From Bacteroidetes bacterium 43-93 (GTDB taxonomy: Bacteria; Bacteroidota; Bacteroidia; Chitinophagales; Chitinophagaceae), in the NCBI GenBank assembly GCA_001897855.1, contig MKUO01000011.1, positions 1 to 64,000 on the forward strand: DNA of 64,000 nucleotides. The letters run 5' to 3'. The notes below the pieces were generated by a model, which had not been told where the DNA came from, did not search any database, and saw only the letters and a list, made by a program, of their open reading frames with translations. Positions within the stretch are counted from its first letter, which is position 1. Every line of letters begins with the position of its first letter. Below, in pieces: positions 39,513 through 49,800 of the stretch. The translations under genes were made by a program, and so were the position numbers.

Positions 39513-40538
39513 ATGCGAAGCCTGTCTTCATTAGTACGACCAAATATTTTATCGCTCGCACCCTACTCCAGTGCCAGAAGCGAATATTCAGGGAAAGGAA
39601 GCGTTTTCTTAGACGCAAACGAAAATCCATTTGGCATATATAATCGCTACCCCGATCCGATGCAAAAAGCATTAAAGGAGGAGCTGTCTGGCATCAAAAA
39701 TATAAACCCGGAAAGCATATTTATCGGTAATGGCAGCGATGAAGTAATTGATTTGTGTTATAGGATATTCTGCCGCCCCGGCGTCGACAATGCCATTACC
39801 ATAATTCCATCGTATGGAATGTATGACGTTTCAGCGGCCATTAATGATATCAATCTTATTAAAATTCCATTAGATCAAAACTTTCAGCTCGATGCCAACA
39901 TGCTATTACCATACAATAATGATGAGAATACAAAGCTCCTGATCTTATGTTCGCCTAATAACCCAACCGGCAACCTGCTGGAAAACATAGATGATGTTAT
40001 CAATAATTTCGAGGGCATTGTATTAGTAGATGAGGCTTACATAGACTTTGCAGGAAGCCTATCCTATATTCAGAAATTGGCTACACACCCCAACCTCATT
40101 GTCACACAAACCCTGAGCAAAGCATATGGCTTAGCTGCAGCACGTGTTGGCATAGCCTATGCTTCCCGCGAAATTATTCGCTTGTTCAACAAGGTAAAGC
40201 CGCCTTACAATGTCAGTGCCCTGAACCAATCCGCAGCCCTCACTGCCTTGAAAGAAAGGGAAGAGTATGAAAACCAGAAGCAATTACTACTCACAGAACG
40301 TAAGCGTGTTGCAGAGGTGCTGATCAATGCTCCTGCTGTAAAAAAAGTATATCCGTCAGATGCCAATTTTTTACTGATAGCAGTGGATGGTGCTAACGAA
40401 TTATATCAATATCTCTTAAATCTTGGCATCATCACACGCAATAGGAATACGCAAATACCCGGCTGTATTCGTATCACTATCGGCACGCCAACAGAAAACG
40501 ATGAATTATTGAACGCCATTCTGCAATTCTCAATTTGA
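39513..40538 (+). CDS. hisC: Histidinol-phosphate aminotransferase
   Basis: DANENPFG; LCSPNNPTGN; TLSKAYGLAAARVG. Confidence 0.97.
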   Translation: MRSLSSLVRPNILSLAPYSSARSEYSGKGSVFLDANENPFGIYNRYPDPMQKALKEELSGIKNINPESIFIGNGSDEVIDLCYRIFCRPGVDNAITIIPSYGMYDVSAAINDINLIKIPLDQNFQLDANMLLPYNNDENTKLLILCSPNNPTGNLLENIDDVINNFEGIVLVDEAYIDFAGSLSYIQKLATHPNLIVTQTLSKAYGLAAARVGIAYASREIIRLFNKVKPPYNVSALNQSAALTALKEREEYENQKQLLLTERKRVAEVLINAPAVKKVYPSDANFLLIAVDGANELYQYLLNLGIITRNRNTQIPGCIRITIGTPTENDELLNAILQFSI

Positions 40539-40547
40539 TATATAACA

Positions 40548-41639
40548 ATGAAAAAAGTATTATTCATAGATCGCGACGGAACATTGATCATTGAACCACC
40601 AACAGATTACCAGGTAGACAGCCTGGAAAAACTGGAATTCTATCCACAGGTATTCAGGTATCTCTCCATGATAGCTGAAGAGCTGGATTACGAACTGGTG
40701 ATGGTAACCAACCAGGACGGGCTGGGCACTTCTTCCTTTCCTGAAGCGGCCTTTTGGCCGGCACACAACAAAATGATGGATGCATTTGCAAAAGAAGGCA
40801 TCCGGTTTTCAGATATTTTAATAGATCGTAGCCTGCCGGTTGATAATGCCCCTACGAGAAAACCGGGCACTGCAATGCTTGGCAGATACCTTACAAGCGA
40901 TTATGACCTGTCACGTTCCTTCGTCATTGGAGATCGCATCACAGACGTACAATTAGCCCAAAATCTGGGTGCTAATGCTATATACTTAGGCAACGAACTA
41001 CAGGCATCGGCTATACTATCCACTACAAGCTGGAAAGACATCTACCATCTCCTGAAGAAACTCAACAGAACCAGCAAGACCGTACGCAAGACAACGGAGA
41101 CGAATATAGAAGCACAGGTAAACCTCGATGGCAATGGGCAATATAATATTAAAACAGGTGTTGGCTTTTTCGACCACATGCTGGAACAGGTTGCCAAACA
41201 CAGTAGTATAGACATTTCCATTTCGGTACAAGGAGATCTCCACATCGACGAGCACCACACTATAGAGGATACCGGCCTTGTATTAGGTACTGCCATTAAG
41301 GAAGCATTAGGTAAAAAAACAGGTATAGAACGCTATGGCTTTTTATTACCAATGGATGATTGCCTGGCTCGGGTAGCAATAGATTTTAGTGGCCGTCCAT
41401 GGCTGGTTTGGGATGCGCCATTCCTACGTGAAAAGATTGGCGATATGCCTACAGAAATGCTGTTTCATTTTTTCAAATCGTTTAGCGATGCTGCAGGATG
41501 CAATCTGAATATCACTGCAACAGGCAACAATGAACACCACAAGGCAGAAGCCATTTTTAAAGGATTCGCAAAGGCAATAAAAATGGCAGTAAAGCAGACG
41601 GGCGAACAAACCATTCCAAGTACAAAAGGTTCTATATGA
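40548..41639 (+). CDS. hisB: Bifunctional histidinol-phosphatase / imidazoleglycerol-phosphate dehydratase
   Basis: N-terminal [13 protein letters not shown]-terminal [34 protein letters not shown]. Confidence 0.97.
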   Translation: MKKVLFIDRDGTLIIEPPTDYQVDSLEKLEFYPQVFRYLSMIAEELDYELVMVTNQDGLGTSSFPEAAFWPAHNKMMDAFAKEGIRFSDILIDRSLPVDNAPTRKPGTAMLGRYLTSDYDLSRSFVIGDRITDVQLAQNLGANAIYLGNELQASAILSTTSWKDIYHLLKKLNRTSKTVRKTTETNIEAQVNLDGNGQYNIKTGVGFFDHMLEQVAKHSSIDISISVQGDLHIDEHHTIEDTGLVLGTAIKEALGKKTGIERYGFLLPMDDCLARVAIDFSGRPWLVWDAPFLREKIGDMPTEMLFHFFKSFSDAAGCNLNITATGNNEHHKAEAIFKGFAKAIKMAVKQTGEQTIPSTKGSI

Positions 41640-42211
41640 TAGCTATCATTCAATACGGTGCAGGTAATACAGGCTCGGTGCAGAATGCCCTAAATAGACT
41701 TGGTGTGCAAAGCATCATAACTGACGATGCTGCTACTATAAAAAATGCGGAAAAGGTGATCCTCCCCGGTGTTGGTGAGGCAAGTACAGCTATGCAGTCC
41801 TTGGCTACCACAGGGCTCGACAAACTAATTCCAACACTCAGGCAACCTGTATTAGGCATTTGCCTGGGTATGCAATTGCTTTGTAACAGATCTGAAGAAG
41901 GTGACACCACTTGTCTTGGAGTATTTGATGCGGATGTAATAAAATTTCCAACAGGCCACATCGTACCGCATATGGGTTGGAATAATATAACAGACATAAA
42001 AGGAGAGCTGTTACTGGGCGCGAACGATGCCGATGTATACTTTGTACATAGCTACTATGTACCTGTATGCGCAGATACCATTGCCACCTGCAACTATATC
42101 CTGCCCTTTAGCGCAGCTATGCAGAAGAATAATTTTTATGCAACACAGTTCCACCCCGAAAAATCTGGCGGTATTGGCGAGCAGATATTAAATAACTTTT
42201 CAGCTATATGA
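41636..42211 (+). CDS. hisH: Imidazole glycerol phosphate synthase, glutaminase subunit
   Basis: [36 protein letters not shown]. Confidence 0.97.
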   Translation: MIAIIQYGAGNTGSVQNALNRLGVQSIITDDAATIKNAEKVILPGVGEASTAMQSLATTGLDKLIPTLRQPVLGICLGMQLLCNRSEEGDTTCLGVFDADVIKFPTGHIVPHMGWNNITDIKGELLLGANDADVYFVHSYYVPVCADTIATCNYILPFSAAMQKNNFYATQFHPEKSGGIGEQILNNFSAI

Positions 42212-42948
42212 ATATTATACCCGCTATAGATATCATCAACGGCAAATGTGTACGTCTGCAGCAAGGAGATTACAACAAAGTAACCACCTACCTCGCAGAT
42301 CCACTCGATATCGCATTACAATACCGGGATCATGGGCTGCAATACCTGCACCTTGTAGACCTGGACGGAGCTAAAAACGGGAAGGTGACGAATCACAGGG
42401 TATTAGAGCAAATTGCCCGTGCTACTGATCTCATCATAGATTTTGGTGGTGGCATCCGTACAGATGCGGATATACAACTTGCATTTGACAGTGGTGCTAG
42501 CAAAATAACACTCGGCAGCATTGCCATCAAAAAACCTGCTACAGTAATAACATGGCAAAAGAAATATGGTAGTGACAAGTTAATACTCGGTGCCGATTGC
42601 AACAATGGAAAGATCGCCATTAATGGATGGGAGGAAACAACGTCTATAGGCATTAATTCTTTTATACAAGGATATAAAGAATACGGTCTTACACAAGTGA
42701 TGTGTACCGACATAGCCTGCGACGGTATGCTGGCAGGCGCGTCTGCAGAACTATACAAAGCCATACTGGCAGAAAATATCGATATACAGCTTATAGCAAG
42801 TGGCGGTATTCGCTCCATAGACGACGTAAATACATTAAAACAAATTGGTTGCGACGGTGCCATTATTGGCAAAGCCATCTACGAAGGCTTTATCCAACTA
42901 AACGAACTAAGAAACTATGTTGAAGAAACGAATAATACCTTGTCTTGA
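42208..42948 (+). CDS. hisA: ProFAR isomerase
   Basis: [48 protein letters not shown]. Confidence 0.97.
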   Translation: MNIIPAIDIINGKCVRLQQGDYNKVTTYLADPLDIALQYRDHGLQYLHLVDLDGAKNGKVTNHRVLEQIARATDLIIDFGGGIRTDADIQLAFDSGASKITLGSIAIKKPATVITWQKKYGSDKLILGADCNNGKIAINGWEETTSIGINSFIQGYKEYGLTQVMCTDIACDGMLAGASAELYKAILAENIDIQLIASGGIRSIDDVNTLKQIGCDGAIIGKAIYEGFIQLNELRNYVEETNNTLS

Positions 42949-43669
42949 TATAAAGGACGGTCGAACAGTAAAAGGCACCGGATTTATAGACTTAAAAGAT
43001 GCCGGCGACCCGGTAGAGTTGGCTCAAAAATATGCTTTGCAGGGCGCAGATGAGTTGGTATTCCTGGACATAACTGCCACCGTTGAGAACCGCAAGACAT
43101 TGTGCGAACTGGTAGAAAAGATAGCAACCGCCATCAACATCCCATTTACGGTAGGCGGTGGCATACGTACCGTTGATGATGCTGCACTGCTTATCAGGTC
43201 CGGAGCAGATAAGGTGAGCATTAATTCTGCTGCATATAACAACCCGGCGCTGATACAAGACATCGCTACACGTTTTGGCACCCAATGCGTAGTAGTGGCA
43301 ATCGATGCAAAGCAGATTGACAATATATGGAATGTATTTACCAATGGCGGACGGACCGATACGGGATGTGAAGTGACAGTATGGGCACAGAAAGCGGTAG
43401 GCTATGGAGCAGGCGAGATATTGCTCACCTCTATGGATAACGATGGTGCGCGAAATGGATATGCCATCAGCCTGACAAATGCTGTTTGTGATACCGTCTC
43501 TATCCCCGTTATAGCATCAGGTGGTGCAGGATGCGAAGAAGATTTTTCTACTCTGTTCAAAACCACCAAAGCAAGTGCCGCACTCGCTGCAGGTATTTTC
43601 CACTATAATAAGCTATCCATCCCCCAACTAAAAGACTATTTAAAAACCAACCAAATACCGGTAAGATGA
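42917..43669 (+). CDS. hisF: Imidazole glycerol phosphate synthase, cyclase subunit
   Basis: MLKKRIIPCLDIKDGRTVKG; VGGGIRTVDDA; LLTSMDNDGARNGY. Confidence 0.97.
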   Translation: MLKKRIIPCLDIKDGRTVKGTGFIDLKDAGDPVELAQKYALQGADELVFLDITATVENRKTLCELVEKIATAINIPFTVGGGIRTVDDAALLIRSGADKVSINSAAYNNPALIQDIATRFGTQCVVVAIDAKQIDNIWNVFTNGGRTDTGCEVTVWAQKAVGYGAGEILLTSMDNDGARNGYAISLTNAVCDTVSIPVIASGGAGCEEDFSTLFKTTKASAALAAGIFHYNKLSIPQLKDYLKTNQIPVR

Positions 43670-44253
43670 AACCAGATTTTAATAAAGGGAACGGGTTACT
43701 ACCCGCCATCATACAAGATGCCTACACCATGCAGGTTTTGATGCTTGGGTATATGAACGAAGAAGCACTTACCCAAACCCAGGCTACCGGCTTAGTAACA
43801 TTTTATAGCCGCAGCAAGCAACGCTTATGGACCAAAGGTGAGACTTCCGGCAACACTTTATCGGTGGTCGATATAAGCCAGGATTGCGACGCAGATACCA
43901 TTTTAATAAAAGCCAAACCCTATGGACCTGTTTGCCACAAAGGCAGCCAATCATGTTTTGGTGATGAAACCAATAAGGGTTTCCTATACCAGTTAGAGCA
44001 AACTATTAACCAACGCATCAACGAAAAAAATCAAGCCTCTTATACTAATAAGTTATTCGAAAGAGGAATCAATAAAATAGCGCAGAAAGTAGGAGAAGAA
44101 GCAATAGAACTTGTTATCGAAGCAAAAGACGACAATATTGATCTCTTCAAAAACGAAGCGGCAGACCTCCTCTACCACATGCTGATATTATTCAAAGCCA
44201 AAGGGATTAACCTGGAAGATGTAGAGGCGATTTTGAAGGAACGGAGGAAGTGA
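43666..44253 (+). CDS. hisIE: Bifunctional phosphoribosyl-AMP cyclohydrolase / phosphoribosyl-ATP pyrophosphatase
   Basis: MLGYMNEEAL; SRSKQRLWTKGETSGN; C-terminal KVGEEAIELVIEAK. Confidence 0.96.
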   Translation: MKPDFNKGNGLLPAIIQDAYTMQVLMLGYMNEEALTQTQATGLVTFYSRSKQRLWTKGETSGNTLSVVDISQDCDADTILIKAKPYGPVCHKGSQSCFGDETNKGFLYQLEQTINQRINEKNQASYTNKLFERGINKIAQKVGEEAIELVIEAKDDNIDLFKNEAADLLYHMLILFKAKGINLEDVEAILKERRK

Positions 44254-44336
44254 TAAGACATCTTAGGCATGACTGGTGTATTGAACCGCTACCCAGCTCC
44301 TGTCTTCATACTGAAAGCCGCGTCCTTAAAAGAAAA

Positions 44337-44384
44337 AGGGTTGCTCTTAATCGAGCAACCCTCTGGAATTTCTAAAGAAATTCC
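44337..44384 (+). terminator. Two stacked hairpins ending the his operon
   Basis: AGGGTTGCTC ttaatc GAGCAACCCT (44337-44362), then GGAATTTC taaa GAAATTCC (44365-44384). Confidence 0.65.
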
Positions 44385-44389
44385 CGTCA

Positions 44390-44438
44390 GTAGCGAAGAC
44401 GGGAGTTGAACCCGTGACCTCAGGGTTATGAATCCTGC
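44390..44438 (-). tRNA. Truncated tRNA-Met(CAT): 3' half only (anticodon arm through acceptor 3' strand); likely att site
   Basis: Minus strand CAGGATTCATAACCCTGAGGTCACGGGTTCAACTCCCGTCTTCGCTA; no D-arm or acceptor 5' strand upstream; integrase adjacent. Confidence 0.7.
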
Positions 44439-44569
44439 GGCAAATGATTTTATATGGATTAATATGGGCTAAAAGTACCTATTTAAATGCATTTTGTGGA
44501 TAACTCATTTCGTAAAAATACAGCGAAAACCACCAAATGTTGTAGTATTGTTGTAGTAATTTTTTTACC

Positions 44570-45778
44570 GTGGCAAGCATAAAAATCGTACTTCGAAAAG
44601 AAATAAAAAAGGATGGCACATCACCACTCGCAATCCGTATCACGAAAGATCGCAAGACTTCGTACATCTACCTTGAGTACAGTATCCCTCAGAATGACTG
44701 GGATGCTAAAGCAGAGCGCGTAAAGAAATCGCATAGTAATTCCACACGGCTTAATAACTACCTACTGGCAAAAAAGGCCGAAGCAAATAATGAAAGCCTC
44801 GAATTGGAAACGATACAAAAACACGTCAGCGCGCAGACAGTGCGTAAACGCATCAAGCCGACCGCTCAAGGCTCAGTATTCGCACAGGCCGATCTGTATA
44901 TTGAGCGCCTGAAGCAAGACAGAAAATACAACCGGTATAAAGCAGATAAGCCTCGCGTAGAGCGACTAAAAGAGTTTTTGAAATATGACATAACATTCCC
45001 AGATCTCACAATTGCATTGATAAGACGTTTTAAAGCCTGGTTGAAAGCTGAACATCAAGTGTCAGAGCGCACTGCTATGAACTACCTTGTTGTAGTTCGT
45101 TCTATATTTAGTCAGGCAATCGGTGAAAAGGTTTGCGATTATAAATACTATCCATTTGGAAAGGGAAAAGTTCAGATTAAGTTTCCTGAAAGCTTGAAGA
45201 AGGGCGCTACAGCTGAAGATGTAGTTGCAATAGAAGAGCTGGACTTGTCTGGTAAACCACTATTGAATCATGCCCGAAATGTCTGGCTATTTTCATTCTA
45301 CTTTGCAGGCATGCGGGTATCAGATCTGTTTCGCCTTAAATGGTCCGATTTCCATGCCAAGCGCCTCTATTATTCGATGGGCAAGAACAACAAAGGTGAT
45401 AGCATTAAAATTCCAGAAAAAGCAGAACACATTCTAGCACAGTATGCCTCGCAAAGGGATAAAACTGACCTTGTATTTCCAGAATTGAAGGGGCTAGACT
45501 CACTGGACGATTTATTTCTCGTACAAATGCGCATCAAAACTAAGTTGAAGGTGATCAATAAAGCGCTTAAAGAAGTTGCTCGAACTGCCTCTGTAAGCAC
45601 CCCAATAACAATGCATATTTCGCGACACACTTTTGGTAGTCTTTCCGGTGACCGTATCCCAATCCAGATGCTCCAAAAACTGTATCGTCATAGCAGTGTT
45701 TCTACGACTATTGGCTATCAGGCCAGCTTTATTCACAAGGATGCAGATGAGGCTTTGGAAGCAGTAATTGGCAAATAG
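44570..45778 (+). CDS. Tyrosine recombinase / site-specific integrase (Bacteroidota type)
   Basis: 402 aa, GTG start; SAM-like region; C-terminal HISRHTFGSLSGDRIPIQMLQKLYRHSSVSTTIGYQ. Confidence 0.9.
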   Translation: MASIKIVLRKEIKKDGTSPLAIRITKDRKTSYIYLEYSIPQNDWDAKAERVKKSHSNSTRLNNYLLAKKAEANNESLELETIQKHVSAQTVRKRIKPTAQGSVFAQADLYIERLKQDRKYNRYKADKPRVERLKEFLKYDITFPDLTIALIRRFKAWLKAEHQVSERTAMNYLVVVRSIFSQAIGEKVCDYKYYPFGKGKVQIKFPESLKKGATAEDVVAIEELDLSGKPLLNHARNVWLFSFYFAGMRVSDLFRLKWSDFHAKRLYYSMGKNNKGDSIKIPEKAEHILAQYASQRDKTDLVFPELKGLDSLDDLFLVQMRIKTKLKVINKALKEVARTASVSTPITMHISRHTFGSLSGDRIPIQMLQKLYRHSSVSTTIGYQASFIHKDADEALEAVIGK

Positions 45779-46095
45779 TATGACCACTCCATGGAATATC
45801 TATTTTCTTCACTCCACAATTACACCAGGAAATTCCGTATAAAGGCTTCAAAGCAAGGAAGTGACCGCATAGTGTATTACATAAGTTATTTTACTACTGG
45901 GCGAATATTAAATCTATGTTTATAGTCTTCTTTTTCAAACCATTCTTTACCAGTTATCTATATTAGGTTGTATTATTGGCAATCAGGCTTCCCCAGTCGC
46001 CAATATTTGGAATGCCCATTACAAAATTTTATCGATTTGGAAACTCGAACGTCCAAAATCATTTACTACTGATAAATAACTTAGGGTTATAGACG

Positions 46096-46559
46096 CATGG
46101 AATGAACTATAGTGACATGGCATTTCATATCAAAAAAGACATAAAAGACGGACGCATAACCTATCGAAGACGGAAAACAAGCAAGCTGTATGACACAAAA
46201 TAACAGAGAGTTTATTTCAGATTTTAAACTATTATGTTAATTCAAATCCTGATAGTGCTTTCGTTTTTCCAATCATAAAACACGATAACCCTATGTTTCA
46301 ATATAAAGATATCCAATGGTCTAGAAAGGTCTACAATAAAAAGCTAAAACAATTAGCTGATCTCTGTAACATTAATAAAAATCTGACAAGCTATGTAAGA
46401 AAGCATTCTTTCGCAACACAGGCAATGTTAAATGACGTTCCATTGAATGCTATCATCAGCATGTTAGGCCATTCTGATTTAAAAACGACTCAAGTTTATT
46501 TAAAATCTCTTCCGGAAAATATGTTAGATCAGTACAGCGATAAAATCCTGAACCTATAG
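46096..46559 (+). pseudogene. Decayed second integrase (catalytic-domain remnant with internal stops)
   Basis: GMNYSDMAFHIKKDIKDGRITYRRRKTSKLYDTK* then ORF 46293-46559 SYVRKHSFATQAMLNDVPLNAIISMLGHSDLKTTQVYL. Confidence 0.75.
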
Positions 46560-46579
46560 GTTTTATCTCTTATTGCACG

Positions 46580-46832
46580 CATCTCACCACGGCTCACGTA
46601 AGCGATTTAACAAAAAGCTAAAAGTAATTGCTGAACTCTGTGGCATCGAAACTAACTTAACTAGCTATGTTAGCAGGCATTCATTCGCAACACAGGCACG
46701 TTTGGAAAGTGTACCTGTGGACGTATTAGTGTGATGCGTGGCCACTCTAGTATCAAGAAAACCCAAGTTTATTTGGCGAGCCTACTAAATAATATTTTGG
46801 ATGACTACAACTCGATGGTGCAAATCTCATAG
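46580..46832 (+). pseudogene. Third integrase remnant, frameshifted
   Basis: LKVIAELCGIETNLTSYVSRHSFATQARLESVPVDVLV* then, in another frame, ISVMRGHSSIKKTQVYLASLLNNILDDYNSMVQIS*. Confidence 0.75.
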
Positions 46833-46841
46833 GGGTTAAGG

Positions 46842-49800
46842 TTAGTTTGGATTGATATAATTGAATAACCAGTCTCGCCTGCTGTCCTGTACTGCAATCT
46901 GAAACTCATTAACAATAATTTGCATCAAATGTTGTAAGGCATTCGGATCTGTGTTATTTACCATTTCAAGTTTTGACAAAAGCAAAGATAATCGCTCCGC
47001 CGTAGCCTGCTTTCTTGCATAGTTTGCACACACACTTCTAACAAATGGAATTAAGACATACTTTATAACAGCTGACTGTTTGTCAATTGTACGCTCTATG
47101 TACGGGACTATATTCATTAATTGTATTATGCTCCGTTCGTCATCTTTTATCTTTGTGAAAGTACCAGCTAGTGCAAGTAGTTGTAGATGCTTTTCCTCGT
47201 CGATCGTTGAATAGCTGTTAGCGATGTTTACTAAAGCGTCGATGTCGCAACTATCGGAAAAACTCTTTTGAACAATTTCAACAATTTTCTCCCACCGCAC
47301 CTTATCAGATGCAGCTGGTAGATAGCCCGTTACTAGATTGATAAGAGACTGCTTTAATTTGTCGTAATCATGATAGTTATCTAAGTACGCCGTGTTAACC
47401 TGTAGCATCATCGGTATTAAGCAAAATGCAATAATCGTATCCTCAGCGGTGTTCCAGTATTCGCTAGGCTTATCGTCTTGAATTTCGTCAAAAGATACTT
47501 TTGTAAGAGAGTTATAGCGATCTATGCCAGTGCGAGTAAAATAAGCAGCCAAAAGCCCGTTTGTCAAATACTGTTCAAATGCAGTTTCAAACTTTTTATT
47601 TATTAAGGGATACTGACTACAGGAAATTGAAACTAGTTGCATGACACCAATGTCATCAGCTGCCCTTGCTGTGTCAAAGGCTTTGTTTGCCCAAAATTCT
47701 GCTTCTTCCGCAGAGCCAAGCCTACTTGCTAAGTCGGCAAGATGCACAAACATCAAACAGTCATTTTTCGCGTTATAGCGATCACGATGTTTGTCATCAT
47801 TGTTATTTACAGTAAAAATTCCAACCGTTGGGACGAGCTCGTGAAATTCAGGATGTGAAACCCAAGATAGAATGTGACCAGTAAAGCCAAAAATTCGATA
47901 CCATTTAGGATCTACTTCCCCTTTGGCTTTTATGCTGAGTAACATTTCAACTACTTCGCCAAACTCATTTAATGCTTCCAAAGCGTAGTCATTCAACCAA
48001 TAAGCTAGCGCTAACTCAGCTTTATATTGGAGATGATCGGTTTCAAATGGGCTTATTATTTGGATTAGGTCATAAGCCGTTTTCACCATCGTTAGTGCAA
48101 AGCTTTTATTTTCTGCTGCAACTATGGATGCGTTGTAAACTAATGTTTCAGGGAAAGTATGCTGTTTATAGCAATTCAGCGCGACAGCTTCGCTAATCAG
48201 TGAATGTGAGACTTCGTTCGGATAAAGTGCCTTGCCAATGGTTGAAACTAATAGGTACTTTGAAGTAGGGTTTTGATATGCATCCTCCATTGATTGAATT
48301 TCTGCCAACATGGATTCCTTATCGGTAGAAAAATAATAGCGTATTCTAAAAATTTCCGCCTCGACGATCGCTGCAAGATCTCCGTTATAATCCTGCAAAA
48401 ACTCTTTCAGTCGGATAAGCTGTTCGAGAATACTCGCTCTATAATCTTCGTTTGTCTCAATCTGCTTTGAATCGCTAACAATCCTACTTTTTAGTACAGA
48501 TATGCCACTCGAAAAATCATCATAGCCACCTTCAAGTATGTTTACACCTAATTCCCTCTTTGTTCTCGCAACTGCACTCATCCACATATCCACTTGATCG
48601 GCGGTTCTTATAAACTGCACTGGAGACCATAATACCAACCCAAGAATTTTCAAATCTAACTTGAGATCGCCCTTCAGTTCTAATACTGATATATGATCGA
48701 GCACAAAATTATAATACTCGAAAAACTCTTCTGAATTGGTATCGAAGCCAGAAAGTATTGAGATAGCCAAGAAGAACTTTTCCTGGCTTGAATTGCTAAC
48801 TTTGTATAGCATTTTTAAGTCTTGTACAAAGCGACTGTAGTCTTTGCCAAGCATTTGATTTAAACGTCTTTGCTCAGTTCTAACAATTGTTTTTATTCCG
48901 ATGCTCATATTTACGGGCAGAGGCATTTCTGACCATATGGCCAAGTAACCCCATTCTTCAGCATACTTCGCATCTTCTATAGTTGTCGCTGAACTTAGAA
49001 CCATCGCTAGTACACGCCCTGCTTCATTCACATCTTCAGCCTGTACATATAGATTGATTACTCTGTAGGCAGAGATCTGATCTAATTTTTTGTCCTTAAG
49101 TAAAACCACAGCAGCAGCGTTATACACCTGTCTGACTTTTTCGGCCGAGAGATTTTTCTTGCCGATATCGAATATAAGAGGCGAAGTAAGGTAATTCTTA
49201 CCTTGAGTCTGTATCCATATATTAACAAGCTGGGACAGGCGTTCACTAGGAAAATCAATACCAACTTGCACCTCACCAATTGTTTGCACCATATCGAAGG
49301 GGTATTCCCAATGGATTAAACTCAATCGATAAAGTAACTCACGTGAACTTGGATCCTGGATATAATTAGCTATTGTCTCTTGTGCATCATCCAATATCTC
49401 TTCGGTTATCTCTCTATCAAGTATAGCTTGAACTGCTTCTTCATCTGTCTCTACAGGAAGGTCGCGGAGGTGATAAATGACTGATGTAATTAATCGTGGA
49501 TTTCTTCGTGTTTTTGTAGAGATGAAACCAATATGCGGATAGTAAATTTCCTTTATGCCGCTGTTACGCATGTACTCCAAAATCTCCGCATCAGTGAAAC
49601 TCAGATCATCATATGTAACTAAGGTATCAGCAAGCACGTACTCACGGACTGGTCGAGCAACGTTGTGATTACTTGTTGTTAGAAAGTGACAACTAGCAGA
49701 CTTTGCTTCAGTTGCGATAGCTGAAAGCAGAATTGCTAGTTGGCTGGAATTAGTCAAACTTGGAAGATCATTAACGACAATAATACTATTACTAGGCAAT

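Noticed and set aside
44390-44438. Functional tRNA-Met gene
   Set aside because: Lacks the D-arm and acceptor 5' strand and has a mismatched anticodon stem, so it is treated as an att-site remnant.
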